Positions 34,284-46,050 of a DNA stretch of 64,000 nucleotides are shown here, piece after piece (position 1 is the first letter of the stretch; each line of letters opens with the position of its first letter). A program made the translations under genes and the position numbers. The stretch comes from Larus michahellis (Eukaryota > Chordata > Aves > Charadriiformes > Laridae), in contig NC_133913.1 in the NCBI RefSeq assembly GCF_964199755.1, positions 7,542,201 through 7,606,200 on the forward strand, in the 5' to 3' direction. Below the pieces are notes generated by a model, which was not told the origin of the DNA, ran no database searches, and saw only the letters and a program-made list of their open reading frames with translations.

Positions 34284-35482
34284 ATGCGGCGGTGCCGGGG
34301 CGCAGGGCTGGCAGGGCTGGCCGCGCTGCTGCTGGGTGCGTGGGGCTGGCGGCGGTGGATGGGGCCAGGGCTGCGCCTGGGATGTTCCTCGGGAAGCCCA
34401 GCACCAACTCTTCCCTCTCCTTCTTCAGCCTCTCTTTCCCCCTCCTGCGTTTGCCATCTTTTGTGCCCCTTCCCAACCCCCCGAGTCCCCTCTTTCTGTT
34501 CTTCCTCTTTCTTCCCCACCTCTGTCGGTACGAGACTCCTTGCATGTACACCTGATTTTTCATGCACCCTCTCCTTCCCCTGTGCATTCTGCAGTTCTTA
34601 TTGCCCTCAATATAGACCTCTCTCCTTCACTGTAACAAGCCCTCTCCCTGTCTGCTCTTTATCCACTCACGCACTCATATTCTGACTCATCTCTCCATGC
34701 ATCTACCATCTCCAAAGCCTCTTCCTACTCCTCGAGACCCCTCTCTCATCTTTCCCTCTGCTTCCTTCATATCCATAACCACAAATTGTCTTTTCTGCAC
34801 CGTGCCATTATTCCATATATCCTCTCATCCCTCTGTGCTTTCTGCATTTATTCTTCTTCTCAGTTCAGCCCTTCATCCTTCACTGTAGCACATCCAACTC
34901 TCCTGTCTCCTCCTCTTCTCGCTACCCATGCGTCCATCCACCCATGCATCCATCCCTCCACCTGGCTTTCATTCTAGCTCTGTATGCATCCATTACAAAG
35001 TCCCTTGCAGACTTGTCCCCTTGCTCCACAAACCCACACGAGGATCACTCTCGATGCCCACTTGGTCCCCATTTGCTCCAGTGCAGCACTATCCACATGC
35101 CACTCTTTCTGACGATTTTCCTGGCAAAAGAGCCATCAGACCTGAGGGATCTTTGGTGATCTTTGGCCTTTTCTTATACTTTCTCAGCAGTGGCTGTGGG
35201 CAGAGCCCAGGTGCTGCAGGAGCCGTCAGCAGAGACCACCGAGGGCATCGGCATCAGCATCAACTGCTCGCACCCCAACATAAAGCCTTACGACTCCATC
35301 CACTGGTACCGCCAGCTCCCGGGACGAGGCCCCGCGCTGCTCCTGAGCACTCTCAAAGACTCCAAAGAGCTGCGGGACCCGCCGGGGCGGCTGCGGGTGT
35401 CGGCAGACCGCCGCTCCAGCGCCCTGTGGCTCGCCCGGCCCCGGCGCGGGGACGCGGCGGTGTATTACTGCGCCCTGGGAGA
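34284..35482 (+). CDS. V1c: TCR alpha/delta V segment, intact
   Basis: Leader exon 34,284-34,335 (MRRCRGAGLAGLAALLL, donor GTGCGT) and V exon 35,188-35,482 after TTTCTCAG. The domain starts near AQVLQEPSAETTEG, with ISINCSHP, IHWYRQLPGRG, VSADRRSSALWLARP and GDAAVYYCALGD. It is open throughout. CDR1 reads PNIKPYDS against PNIKPYDF in V1a and V1d. The intron (852 bp) is longer than, and different from, that of V1a/V1b, so V1c and V1d form a separate branch. Confidence 0.92.
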
Positions 35483-35521
35483 CACGGGGAGAGGAGCCGG
35501 GGCTGCGGCCGGGCAGGAACC
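35483..35521 (+). promoter_or_regulatory. 23-RSS of V1c
   Basis: CACGGGG (35,483-35,489), 23-nt spacer, GCAGGAACC (35,513-35,521). Confidence 0.87.
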
Positions 35522-35577
35522 GGCGCGGGCGGGGCCGGGCGTGTGTGTCGGGGCCGAGGGGACAGCCCCGGATGGGC

Positions 35578-35595
35578 CCGCCAGGGGGCGCTGCC
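35578..35595 (+). promoter_or_regulatory. CTCF-like motif 3' of V1c
   Basis: CCGCCAGGGGGCGCTGCC, 56 nt after the nonamer, inside the CpG-rich island. Confidence 0.7.
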
Positions 35596-35939
35596 GCTCC
35601 GCCCGCCGGGGCCGCCTCGCCCCAACTGGCCCCGCGCCCCGGGCCGCTTCCCCCGCCCGACCGGCCCCGGCCCTGGCCCCGCAACCCCGCACTCCCAGCG
35701 GGACGCACACAGAAATCCCCCCCAGAAACTGCCGCCGCCGCCGGGGCAGGAATGGTGCCCGGAGCGCTGGCCGTGTCCGGCGGGGCCCGGCAAGGAGCGA
35801 TGGCAGCCGCCGGCCCCGCTGGCGCCCGGCCGGGAGCAGCACCTTTCTGCTCTGCACAGGGCGGCGGGCGGCAGAGATCCTCCTGCCCACGGGCAGCCGC
35901 CCAGCCCTCGCTCCTGCCGCACGGACCGCCCACTGCTGA

Positions 35940-37729
35940 CATGGAACATACAGGGCCTCTTCTCGGCCTTTTGACTTTCCCCACGAGGATGCCGAGGGAA
36001 CCCTGAGCAGCTGCTTTCGTCTGCTCTGCGACCATGGGGACTCCAGGGCGCAGTTGCCAATGCCAAATGGTCCTTAGAAAAGGACAGCCAGAAAGGGTTT
36101 CTTATTGTGTTACTCTCTGAAAGCTCAGATATACAATTGAAAACTGAGTCCTCCAGCTCCAGATTTTCGCAGATCTTTCATAATGTTCCTGCTAGCCTTA
36201 CAAAGTCATTGCAGAGGTCAGGAGTTGAAGCTCCCCAGCAGCCGGAGAAGGGCATGTCAAGGTCAGAGGCACCTTCAAGCGCTCCCCACAGGGCCTCAGT
36301 GTTGAGACCATGAGCTTGTTTGACAGGATTCAGCACCTTTGGAATTGAGGCCCAGGAGACATGGTAAAATGCTTAGCCTGGACACACTGAGCACAGCCTC
36401 AAGGCATGCCAGGTTCCTCCTTGAGGAGTGAGTCAGAATGGGATTTGCTGAGTTGCTCTCAGGAGCTGGAGGTCTGAGGGGAGTGAGAGCTGGCAGGAGC
36501 CTCTGGCAAGAGACCGTGGGCTCCAGCCAGTCCCTGGGGAACCCTGTGTGGCTCGAATAGCTGACAGAGATGGTCAAGCCCATGGGCAGAGGCTTCTGAG
36601 GAAGAGTGAAGGATCAGCCTAGCTTCTTGTCCTATCTGGACTTGATAACCATGTTTCCAGGCAACTCTTGGCAGGTGACAAACAAGGTAGAGCAACAGGC
36701 ATGGCCAGGTCAGTACACGCATCATGGTCACATGGGATTGGCCCCTCTCACCTCTTTCTCCATCTGTCTTCCCATGCTTGCTCCTGGCCAAATTGCCTTG
36801 ATCCTTCCCTTTCACTGTCTCTGCTGCTTCTCTTAAGCATCCCATGTCATGCACAATCCAGAATTCATCCACAAGGCATTTTATTGCCTCGTAGGCAAAA
36901 ACACCCCTGAGTTTAGAAGATGATCCTCTTTTCTTACCCTTCTGGAGGGGGTCATCCCCAGGCAAAGAAGTAACCAGAATACCTGAAGGGATGGGGAATA
37001 GATGTCTGTGATGAAGACGATTGTGCCAGATGTCTTCAGCACACCTGATGTCTCAGGTGGTGTGCCTGACTCTGGGTAGGATATTTGTAGGAGATGCTCT
37101 TTCCAGGGACGTTTGTTTCCCTTGAAGGGCCTCATCCGTGGCCTGGGAAGAAGGCCAATAATATGCCTATGGGGACAGGGAGACAGGCACCCGTTTCCTG
37201 TTGCGTTTTGGCTGCTCCTGGTTCTACCTCCTTTCAGCTAGTGCCAAGGGAAAAGGAGCACATTGCGGGCTACAAAAGGGCCTGTCTCCAACCCCAGGAG
37301 AGGTGGGTGCAGGACCCTGTCTCCGGCTGGTCACTGGAAGGCAGGAGAAGTTCACCACGGACACTCCTCCCGTGTTTGGGGCAGTTTGTCTGGTTGTGAT
37401 CTCCAGAAGGAGCAAAAAGCAGGAAAACAGCCTGCAGCCTCCTGTTGCCCGACAGCAGACTGTTTGATAAGACAAGAAGGTAAAGGGGGTAGGACGGGTG
37501 AGGTTATGTCCCTCCAGATGCTGTGAATCCTGAGTTATGGAGCATGAGGCGGAGATCAAGGTGGGCCTAGGCACACAGTGCAAATTCTGCCCATGCTGAG
37601 ATTCATTTTAGGCATTGTCATCTCTGGAGTTTTCATGGCATTCCCTTAGAAATAAACCACTCCCACTTTCTGCTGTTCAGCAAAAGAAAGCACAGCATTT
37701 CACTTCTAGATCTAGACAAGGATGTGTTT
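35940..37729. other. Intergenic DNA downstream of V1c, no gene recognised
   Basis: Almost identical to 60,143-61,932. Part (36,290-36,680) resembles 21,370-21,680. A weak likeness of 37,290-37,370 to 3540-3600 hints that this could be a worn-down relative of the V1-V2 spacer. No V2 segment follows. Open frames on both strands have no known relatives. Confidence 0.45.
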
Positions 37730-38787
37730 CACAGAATCACAGAATTTCAGAGTTGGAAGGGACCTCTAGATATCATCTAGTCCAACTCCCCTGCTAAAGC
37801 AGGATTGCCTAGAGCACATTACTCAGAACTGCATCCAGGCGGGTCTTGGAAGTCTCCGAGGAGGGGACTCCACAACCTCCCTGTTCCAGTGCTCTGTCAC
37901 CCTCACCGTAAAGAAGTTTTTTCTCATATTTGATCAGAACTTCCTATGTTCCAGCTTGTGCCCGTTACCCCTCGTCCTGTTATTGGGAACCCCTGAAAAG
38001 AGTCTGGCACCATCCTCCTTCAACCCACCCTTTAAATACTTGTATGCCATAATAAGGTCTCCCCTCAGCCTTCTCTTCTCCAGGCTAAAGAGTCCCAGCT
38101 CTCTCAGCCTTTCCTCAGAAGGGAGGTGCTCCAATCCCTCACTCATCTTTGTTGCCCTACGCTGCACTCTCTCCAGTAGTTCCATGTCTCTCTTGTACTG
38201 GGGAGCCCAGAACTGGACGCATTATCCCAGTTCTGGCCTCACCAGTGCAGAGGAGAGGGGGAGAATGACCTCCCTTGCCCTGCTGGCCGCGCTCTTCCCT
38301 GTGGAGCCCAGAATTCTGTTGGCCTTCTTGGTAGCAAGGGCACATTGCTTGCTCATGGATAATTTGCTGTCTACCAAGACCCCCAGATCCTTTTCTCCAG
38401 AACTGCTTTCCGGGAGGTCCACCCCTAACCTATATTGGTGCCTGACATTCTTCCTCCCCAGGTGCAGGACCCTACACTTGTCCTTGTTGAACCTCATTAG
38501 GTTCTTCTCTGCCCAGCTCTCCAGCCTGTCTAGGTCACACTGGATGGCAGCACGGCTATCTATCTGGGGTGTCAGTCACCCCAACAAGTTTGGTATCATC
38601 AGTGAACTTGCTGAGGATACACTCTGTCCCCTCCTCCAGGTCGTTGATGAATATGTTGAACAATACTGGTCCAAGTATTGACCGCGGGGGGACACCACTG
38701 GTTGTGGGCCTCCAACTCAACCCTGCTCCATTAATCGCAACCCTCTGGGTCCTGTTACACAACCAGCTCTCAATCCACCTCACTGTC

Positions 38788-39954
38788 ATAGAATCATAGA
38801 ATCATAGAATCATAGAATCATAGAATTGGTGAGGTTGGAAGGGACCTTTAAGATCATCAAGTCCAACCTTTAGCCTACCCTGACAAAAGCCACTTCTAAA
38901 CCATGTCCCTAAGTGCCCCATCTACTCTTTTTTTAAACACCTCCAGGGATGGTGAATCCACCACTTCCCTGGGCAGCCTATTCCAATGTTTAATAACCCT
39001 TTCAGTGAAAAAATGTTTCCTAATACCCAATCTAAACCTCCCCTGATGTAACTTGAACCCGTTCTCTCTCATCCTATCACTTGTCACCAGGGAGAAGAGG
39101 TCAGCCCCCATCTCTCTACAACCTCCTTTCAGGGAGTTGTAGAGGGTAATAAGGTCTCCCCTCAGCCTCCTCTTCTCCAGGCTAAACAACCCCAGCTCCC
39201 TCAGTCGTTCTTCATAAGGTTTGTCCTCCAGACCCCTCACCGGCTTTTAGCCCTTCTCTGGACACGCTCCAACACCTCAATGTCCCTCTTGTAGTGAGGG
39301 GCCCAAAACTGAACACAGTATTCGAGGTGGGGCCTCACCAGTGCCGAGTATAGGGGGATGATCACTTCCCTAGCCCGGCTCACCACACTATTCCTGATAC
39401 AGCCCATGATGCTGTTGGCCTTCTTGGCCACCTGGGCACACTGCTGGCTCATATTCAGCCAGCTGTAAACCAACACCCCCAGGTCCTTTTCTGCTGGGCT
39501 GCTTTCGTGCCACCCTGCCCCAATCCTGTAGCGCTGCATGGGGTTGTTGTGACCCAAGTGCAGGACCTGGCACTTGGCCTTTTTGAACTTCATACCACTG
39601 GTCTCAGCCCATCGGTCCAGCCTGTCCAGATCCCTCTGCAGAGCCAACCTACCCTCAAGCAGATCAACACGCCCGCCCAGTTTAGTGCCATCTGCGAACT
39701 TACTGAGGGTGCATTCGATCCCTTCATCCAGATCATTGATAAAGATATGAAAGAGAACCAGCCCCAGCACCGAGCCCTGGGGGACACCACTTGTGACCGG
39801 ACACCAACTGGATTTAACTCCATTTACCACCACTCTCTGGGCACAGCCATCCAGCCAGTTTTGTACCCAGCGAAGAGTACACCTGTCCAGGCCATGAGCA
39901 GCCAGTTTCTCCAGGAGAATGCTGTGGGAAACAGTATCAAAAGCCTTGCAAAGT
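38788..39954 (-). mobile_element. Nested CR1 LINE, 5'-truncated, unit 3 only
   Basis: About 1.17 kb inserted in the larger CR1. On the - strand it runs from [20 protein letters not shown] through [17 protein letters not shown] (FADDTKL in active copies), [10 protein letters not shown] and [20 protein letters not shown] to a 3' end of ATTCTATG-type repeats (38,788-38,826). The matching site near 62,987-62,992 is empty, with the host CR1 frame unbroken there. A 3-bp GTC may be the target duplication. Confidence 0.9.
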
Positions 39955-40849
39955 CCCCTCATCTAGTGTACGCTTCCTCGGTTTCCTAAGGAGGATGTTA
40001 CGAGAGACAGTGTCAAAAGCCTTGCTGAAGTCAAGGTAGATGACACCTGCTGCTCTGCCCTCATGCAGCCAACCAGTTATAACACCATAGAAGGCTATGA
40101 GATTGGTCAAGCACGATTTACCCTTGGTAAATCCATGTTGGCCACTTCCAATAACTTCCTGCTCCTGAACGTGCTTGGATATGACATCCAGAAAGAGTCG
40201 CTCCATTACCTTCCCAGGGACGGAGGTGAGACTAATCGGTCTGTAGTTCCCTGAGTCCTCCTTCTTGCCCTTTTTGAAGACTGGAGTGATATTGGCCTTC
40301 CTCTGGTCCTCAGGCACCTCTCCTGTTCTCCATGACCTTTCAAAGATCATGGAGAGTGGCCAAGCAATGACATGTGCCAGCTCTCTCAGCACTCGCGGGT
40401 GCATCTCGTCAGGGCCCACAGACTTATGGATGTCCAGTTTGGCCAAGTGGTCTCTAACCTGATCTTCCCCTACTGGGGAAAACTCCTCCTCTCTCCAGAC
40501 CTTCCCCCTTGCCTCCAGGGCCTGGGATTCATGAGGGACAGCTTCAGCAGTGAAGACTCAAGCAAAGGCGGCATTCAGTAGCTCTGCCTTCTCTGTGTCT
40601 TCCACCACTAGGGCGCCCACCTCATTCGTTAGTGGGCCTACATTTTCCCTAGTCTTCCTTTTTCTATTGATATACTGAAAGAACCTCTTCTTGTTATCTT
40701 TAACTGCGGTGGCCAAGACGAGTTCTGCTTGAGCTTTGGCCCTTCAATTTTTGCCCTGCATGGCTTATCTACATCTCGGCATTTTTCTTAAGTAGACAAC
40801 CCCCTTGTCCAAAGATCATAAACTTTCCTTTTTTTCTTGTGTCGTGGTT

Positions 40850-41188
40850 TGGCCTCAGACGGCAACAAAGAACCACGTGCCACTCGCTCGGGTCTTCCCA
40901 ATACAGGAAGAATCAGAAGAAAAAGGCAAGACTCTTGGGTTGAGACAAAGGCAGTTTAACAGAACAGCAAAGGGAACAAGCAAACACCAACAATAACACG
41001 GATAGGGGAATATACAAACACGATGACGGAACCCCTGCTCCCTGCCGCTCACCAACCAGACCCTGGACACCCCAGCCCAATCTAAGCAGCAAATTCCTGC
41101 CCCCTCCCCCAGCAGCTCAGGGTGGGCATGGCTCACATGGCATGGAATACTAGGAAAAATTAACCCTATCCCTGCCGGAACCAGGACA
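40850..41188 (-). mobile_element. Solo LTR of the ERV-L-type element, in a CR1
   Basis: 339 bp, reverse orientation, closely like the LTRs at 46,993 and 53,130. It is flanked by TCTTG (40,845-40,849) and TCCTG (41,189-41,193), a likely 5-bp target duplication with one change; 5 bp is usual for ERV-L. No internal sequence is present. The copy at 63,873 sits at the same CR1 position, so the insertion came before the segmental duplication. Confidence 0.88.
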
Positions 41189-41690
41189 TCCTGAGGTCCA
41201 GCCAAAGCTCTCTATTTAGCCAGGCTGGTCTACTTCCCTGTCTGGTCGTTTTTTGGGGCTTGGGGATGGCCTTCTCCTGTGCTTTTAAGAGTTCCTCTTT
41301 GAAGTAAGACCAGCCTTCCTGGGCACTTTTGCCCTTCAGGACTGTCCCCCAAGGCACACTCTCAACCATGCTCCTAAGCAGGCCAAAGTCCGCCCTTCGG
41401 AAATCTAAGGTGGCAGTTCTGCTGGCTCCCCGCCTTGCTTCACCGAGAATTGAAAATTCTATCATTTCATGATCACTCTGCCCAGGATGACCTCCAATCC
41501 TTACATCCCCTACGAGACCTTCCCTGTTAACAAGCAGCAGGTCCAGTGGGGCACTTTCCCTAGTCAGCTCCCTCAGCAGCTGCGTTAGGAAGTTGTCTTC
41601 CACGCACTCCAGGAACCTCCGGGACTGTTCCCTCTCTGCTGTGTTATATTTCCAGCAGACATCTGGGAAGTTGAAGTCCCCATGTTTGTG

Positions 41691-42686
41691 GCAGTGTTGC
41701 CAAGTTTGCCAAGTGATATATACAGCTCAGCATAGCACAGGTCGGGGCCTACTCAGGTCAGGTTAACTTAACGACAATGAGCAGTTGGTTCTCTCTGCCG
41801 TGAGTGGTGCATGGGATCACTCTGGACTTCATGTGGAAAGGTGGTGGGAGAAGGGGTCCCCACCTGCAGTACCCCCACCCCTTCACATGCCCTTTCAGCT
41901 GTGGGCGCAGGGCTGCCCTATCCACAGCCCTCGCAGTGCAGCACCCCAATGGGTGTCCCATGTTCTCCCTCGGAGTGGGGGTGACCCACCCATCTTCATC
42001 CTGCTCCCTGCTGACCCCTCACCCTTTCCCTAGAGTAGAAGTAGGTTGTCCTTGTCATCTCTGGGTTTGTGACATCTAAGAGCAGTTCTGGATCCCACCA
42101 GAACAGGACACGGCCAGAAGCCCGGGGCTGCTGCACAGGAGGGTTCCTTTCCTAACTGGGGGAATTTGGGGGAGAGGCATTGTTCCCAAGCAGATGAGGA
42201 AAGAAAGGGGAGAAGTGAGAGAAACAGAAGAGAATTCTGTTCCCAAAAGAAACAGCAACATCCTACACAACTGAGGAGCACAGAGAGAAAATATGAAACC
42301 TCATTGAGGAGTAAAGCCCTAACGTCACAAATGGCCCAGCAGTGCGTGTGCAGAAGAGCAGGGGATTGTAACTGGGGAGGTGGGGACTGTACTGTGAGCT
42401 CACTGGGAACAGCCTCTTCCCACCACTGGGACACGCAGAGCCCCCAGGGACACAAAACATGGACAGGCTGAGAATGCCACTGGCTGAGGGAGCCACAGGT
42501 GTTGCTGCTGGAGGAGGGAGAAACCCAGAAGCAGCATCTGAGGCACAGGAAGAACAGACCTCTGCTCTTCCCCGCTTCTTCCTTGGCTCCCCCAACAGCG
42601 TTGTTTCCGGCAGCTCTGTTATCTCGGGGCTGGGAGGGGGTTTTCTGACTCTCTCTCACTCCACAAAGAGGCGGGTTGATGTCGAC
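41691..42686. other. Intergenic DNA upstream of V3, no gene recognised
   Basis: Single-copy in this window as far as I can see. It should contain the V3 promoter. A TGATGTCGAC stretch directly before the ATG is CRE-like at best. No known coding region is seen, although a 275-codon open frame exists on the - strand. Confidence 0.4.
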
Positions 42687-43911
42687 ATGCAGCTCGGATC
42701 TCTCATCCTCACGGCCTTCCTGGGGCAACTGCTGGGTAAGTCCTGATTTTCTATAAACGCATCCTTCTTCCCCCAAGGAAACCCTTGCCAGCCTGATCAG
42801 GATCATGCAGAGAACTACCCTTGAATTACAGGAAAACACTGTGAAATACCAGCTCACATTTGTGGTTTTGCACCTCTTTTCTCAAGATGCTCTTACTGTT
42901 TGAAAGGAGAGAGAAGAGATACCTCAGACCTCTTCTGCTGCTCTTCTCTCACCTTCAATGCCTTTCTCTCTGCCTCTCTCTTCTGATCCACCTGCTCTCA
43001 CCACAGGAGATCTCAGCGCTCTCTCTCACTCTCACATGTCTCCCTTTCCAGTGCAAATCAGTAGATCCTGTCAAAGCTCTTACAGGGACTTTAAAGCTCT
43101 CATCCCACTGACATTAACTGGGTGTCCCATTCTGCCTCCTGGCTGGCACATGTCTGCCGTGGCTTCCACTTTTCTCCTGGATGTTGACACAGCCAGGGAT
43201 CCCTCTTTCACGCTCACCATTGTATATACTCAGGGAGCTGGGAGCCCTCGGAGATGGGATGAATGGGGAAGCAGGGTGAATCTTTTTGCCATAGCTGCAT
43301 GGGCCCCTTTACCTGCTGGAGGGTTGCTGGTCCCAGCACATGAAGGTCAGGCATGACAGACTGTTCCCTGCTCCACTGAGCAGCAGGAACAGGAGCAGGC
43401 AGGAGGAGAAGGGACACAGCACAGCTCTCCTCAGGGTTCACGTTGGGCTTAGAGCCCGGAGCTGCTGCCCAAAAGTACTCTCCACCTGGCTTTCCCCCTG
43501 CCTTTAGGATTTTCCTGCAGGGCAATGGACAGGGAGCATTCTCTACAAGGGTTTTTTATCCACTCCTGGTTTGCTTCCCAAAGCCATTCCCTGACGAGCT
43601 GCTGACCTTCACTTCCTTCCAGGCACTATGGGACAGATCACTGTCACCCAGCAAGAAGGACAAGTCACAGTGAAGCAGGGAGACACCTTCCAGACAACAT
43701 GCACATACCAGACCTCCTACTCTCCAGTCTTGCTCTGGTACCAGCAGAGGAAAGGCCAAGGTCCCCAGCTGGTCTCCTATCAGGCAGCAGCTGGCCACAG
43801 GCGCAGTGGCCGTCTCACCACCGTGCTGAACACCACCGAGAAATACAGCCTCCTGCAGCTGGAGGAAGTCGAGCTCTCTGACAGTGCCTTGTACCTCTGT
43901 GCTGTGCAAGA
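42687..43911 (+). CDS. V3: TCR alpha-type V segment, intact
   Basis: Leader exon 42,687-42,735 encodes [17 protein letters not shown] and ends in phase 1 at GTAAGT. The V exon 43,623-43,911 starts after CTTCCTTCCAG; the join gives Gly. The domain reads [18 protein letters not shown], then [36 protein letters not shown], and [11 protein letters not shown] at the RSS. All V landmarks are present (both Cys, the core Trp, the D-x-A-x-Y/L-x-C motif). It resembles the second V-alpha family known from chicken (from memory, no search run), so TRAV is the likelier class. It is open, single-copy here, and has no CTCF-like site beside it. Confidence 0.92.
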
Positions 43912-43950
43912 CACCGTGGTGCAGGGAGCTTCCTTGGCTGTGCAAGAACC
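43912..43950 (+). promoter_or_regulatory. 23-RSS of V3
   Basis: CACCGTG (43,912-43,918), 23-nt spacer, GCAAGAACC (43,942-43,950). Confidence 0.87.
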
Positions 43951-45360
43951 CAGGGGAGGGAGGGGACGTGTCTGTGCAAGGCTGAGGGTGGGGGAAGGGG
44001 CTGTCAGGTGTCCCCTGGCAGTGCTGCTTCCCCTGTTCACCCAGGGATCTGCAGGACAAGATTCTCTTCCAGGAGAGGACAGTGTCAGTGACCTGAGAAG
44101 AAAGAGAAAGTGGTGAAAGACTCTCAGGTTCCCTTGTTTTCACCAGGGGTTATGAGGTTGTTTTGCCCAATGGCTCTGGTGAGCTGGTGGGCAATGCAGG
44201 AGGTTGTGGGGGTTTGTGCAATGGTTCCTCACTGCTGCTCTTTGCTTTCTGGATCTCCCTGCTGCACACTGCTTCTGTAGGGTTTCCTGTGGGCCTGTCT
44301 CTTTGAGTCTCTCCTCTGAGATGTGTCCCTTAGAGGCTGGAGTTCAAAGAAAGATGGAAAACCTGCCCTCAGGCAATGGTCCTTCCTGGAATTACAAGAT
44401 TACAATCATTTTCAAAAATACTCAGAACCACCTTGTGGACCCTCCAGTTGCTGCATGGCCGTGTGCTGAGGTCTGGAGGACCTGCTCTCCCCATTGCACT
44501 CCCCCCATCCTTGGAGGCCTTCTCATGCAGTACCTCATAGGCTTCCCGCAGCCCTGCCCAATTTCTTCTGCAGTGTGACCAGGCTGTACAGCTCTATCCA
44601 TGATCTCCATAGGGGAGGAGACCACCAAGCAGAGGTGGACAACATGCCCTGCCAGGAGAAGAGCTGGCCTAGGGGAAAGATACTTTGTGATTCCAACATC
44701 AACCTGGGAGTCCCCTTAGCCCTGCACATCTGTGCAACTGCTGGGCTGTGCAGGGGACTCTTTGGGGGCAGAAGGTGTATGGGTGGCCTGCCCTTACTAT
44801 CCTTGCCCTTGGGTCAGGCCGTGCTCCCGCTTTCAGGGGACAAGTGGGGGGATTAGGATGAGAAGGTCAGGGGTCGTTCTGATGACTTTTTCTCAAACCA
44901 TCTTCGCTCCTGCATCCTTGGGGGTCATCTTCTGACTGAGCTTCATTTCCCGCCACAGGGCTATCCAGAGCAGAAGGAATTCCCTTCTGCACAGGCTTGT
45001 GAGCTGCTGACCTCTCAGAGCCTCCAGCAGCACTGGGGAGCACTCTCTAAGGGAAAGCAATGGTCAGTCTCCTTGTTGCAGGACGTGTTATGATGCCAAG
45101 AGATTGTAAGTGAGCAGAGATGCTGGAATACAGGGCCTGACACCCACTGGCTGTGGAGGAGATGAGTATATCTTCCTCAGCTCCAAGGGACAGTGATTGG
45201 AAGAGACCCATTGCCCTGTAGCCCACCCTCCCCTTCCTCTTCTGCTTGTGCCCTCACCTTATCCCCCACCACCCAAGACAATGCCTTTCTTCCTTAGCAT
45301 ACAAGACAAGGTCCACCATGAAAAGGATGAGATGGAAGCAGAGGTCAGCATGCAGAAAAC
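43951..45360. other. V3 to keratin c intergenic DNA, no gene recognised
   Basis: From about 44,900 it is a diverged relative of the keratin 3' flanks of the other units. No coding region is recognised. Confidence 0.45.
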
Positions 45361-45744
45361 TTTAATGACTTTGAGGTGGAAAGAAGTTCACTTGTAGAGG
45401 AGGCGGCCAGAGCAGGGAGAGGATCAGCAGCTGCCAAAACTCTGCTGCCATTGCCCACAGTTGAGATCCCACAGGCCTGTCCCACAGAGGGAGAGGGGCC
45501 AGCAGATGCCCCACGGTGGCTTTGCAGGTCTTACAACCCCAAAAAACAGAAGACAAGAAGGAGATGGGAGAGAAGATAAGGCAGGGAAGTTAGACTTTGG
45601 CCACATTTTCAGAGCGCCCCAGCAGCTCTCCTTTGGAAGGGCAGCAATGGATGCTCAGCCTCCCTAAAATCAATGGCCAGGAGCTTTGTCCTGAATCCAG
45701 CATCAGGTACCTGGGGGTCCTTGTCAGGGCTGTCACCAGCGCAT

Positions 45745-46050
45745 TTAGCAGGGGGGGCACCTTCTGCCATAGTAGCAGCTGGAAATGCCAGAGAGGTCAC
45801 AGCACCCAGAGTTGATGGGCACTCCATCACAGCTGAGGATGCTGCCAACGGCAGCAGAGGTGGAGGATCCCACAACGGTGTTCTGTGGGAAGGAGCTGAG
45901 GATGGGGCCAGGCAGGGCCACTACAACAGGTGGGGGCGCAATGAGAACAGTGGAGTTCTGGCACTGCCTGACCCAGGGCTCATTGCAGCTGTTGGCCAGT
46001 GGGGTCGGGCCACAGGCCCAGCAGGGCTGGCACTGGTCATAGCAGGACAT
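45745..46050 (-). CDS. Keratin c: feather-type beta-keratin, diverged copy
   Basis: 101 codons starting [20 protein letters not shown], with the same core ([16 protein letters not shown]), [17 protein letters not shown] and the usual ending CPPC. Several residues differ from keratins a, b and d (NEPWVRQC for [22 protein letters not shown] for [14 protein letters not shown]). Exon 2 starts at 46,071 after CTCTCCCAG, the exon 1 donor is at 46,509-46,510, and the poly(A) signal ATTAAA is the complement of 45,361-45,366. It keeps the final Cys that the other three have lost and gains another at SSCYYG. An ERV starts about 0.4 kb upstream of its promoter. Confidence 0.93.
   Translation of the reverse strand: MSCYDQCQPCWACGPTPLANSCNEPWVRQCQNSTVLIAPPPVVVALPGPILSSFPQNTVVGSSTSAAVGSILSCDGVPINSGCCDLSGISSCYYGRRCPPC

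Larger units (their letters stand above)
37730..41690 (-). mobile_element. Large CR1 LINE, 5'-truncated, holding two later insertions
   Basis: This reads on the - strand from the endonuclease part of ORF2 (FLTQLLRELTRESAPLD) through [56 protein letters not shown] and [14 protein letters not shown] to the CR1 3' end near 37,730 (CACAGAATCACAGAAT). It is split by a nested CR1 (38,788-39,954) and a solo LTR (40,850-41,188). It is 5'-truncated near 41,690 in the endonuclease. The paralogue at 61,933-63,872 lacks the nested CR1. Confidence 0.88.

Noticed and set aside
34928-35974. 348-codon open frame across V1c in a second frame (and its twin at 59,131-60,177)
   Set aside because: It runs through the intron, splice site and V exon out of frame with the V domain. 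It is a shadow of the V segment and the GC-rich island.
38788-38826. Regular ATAGAATC repeats that might look like a short repeat array
   Set aside because: They are the normal 3' terminal repeats of a CR1 LINE on the - strand.
42030-42857. 275-codon open frame on the - strand upstream of V3
   Set aside because: It covers the V3 leader exon in antisense, has no known domain, and overlaps other open frames.
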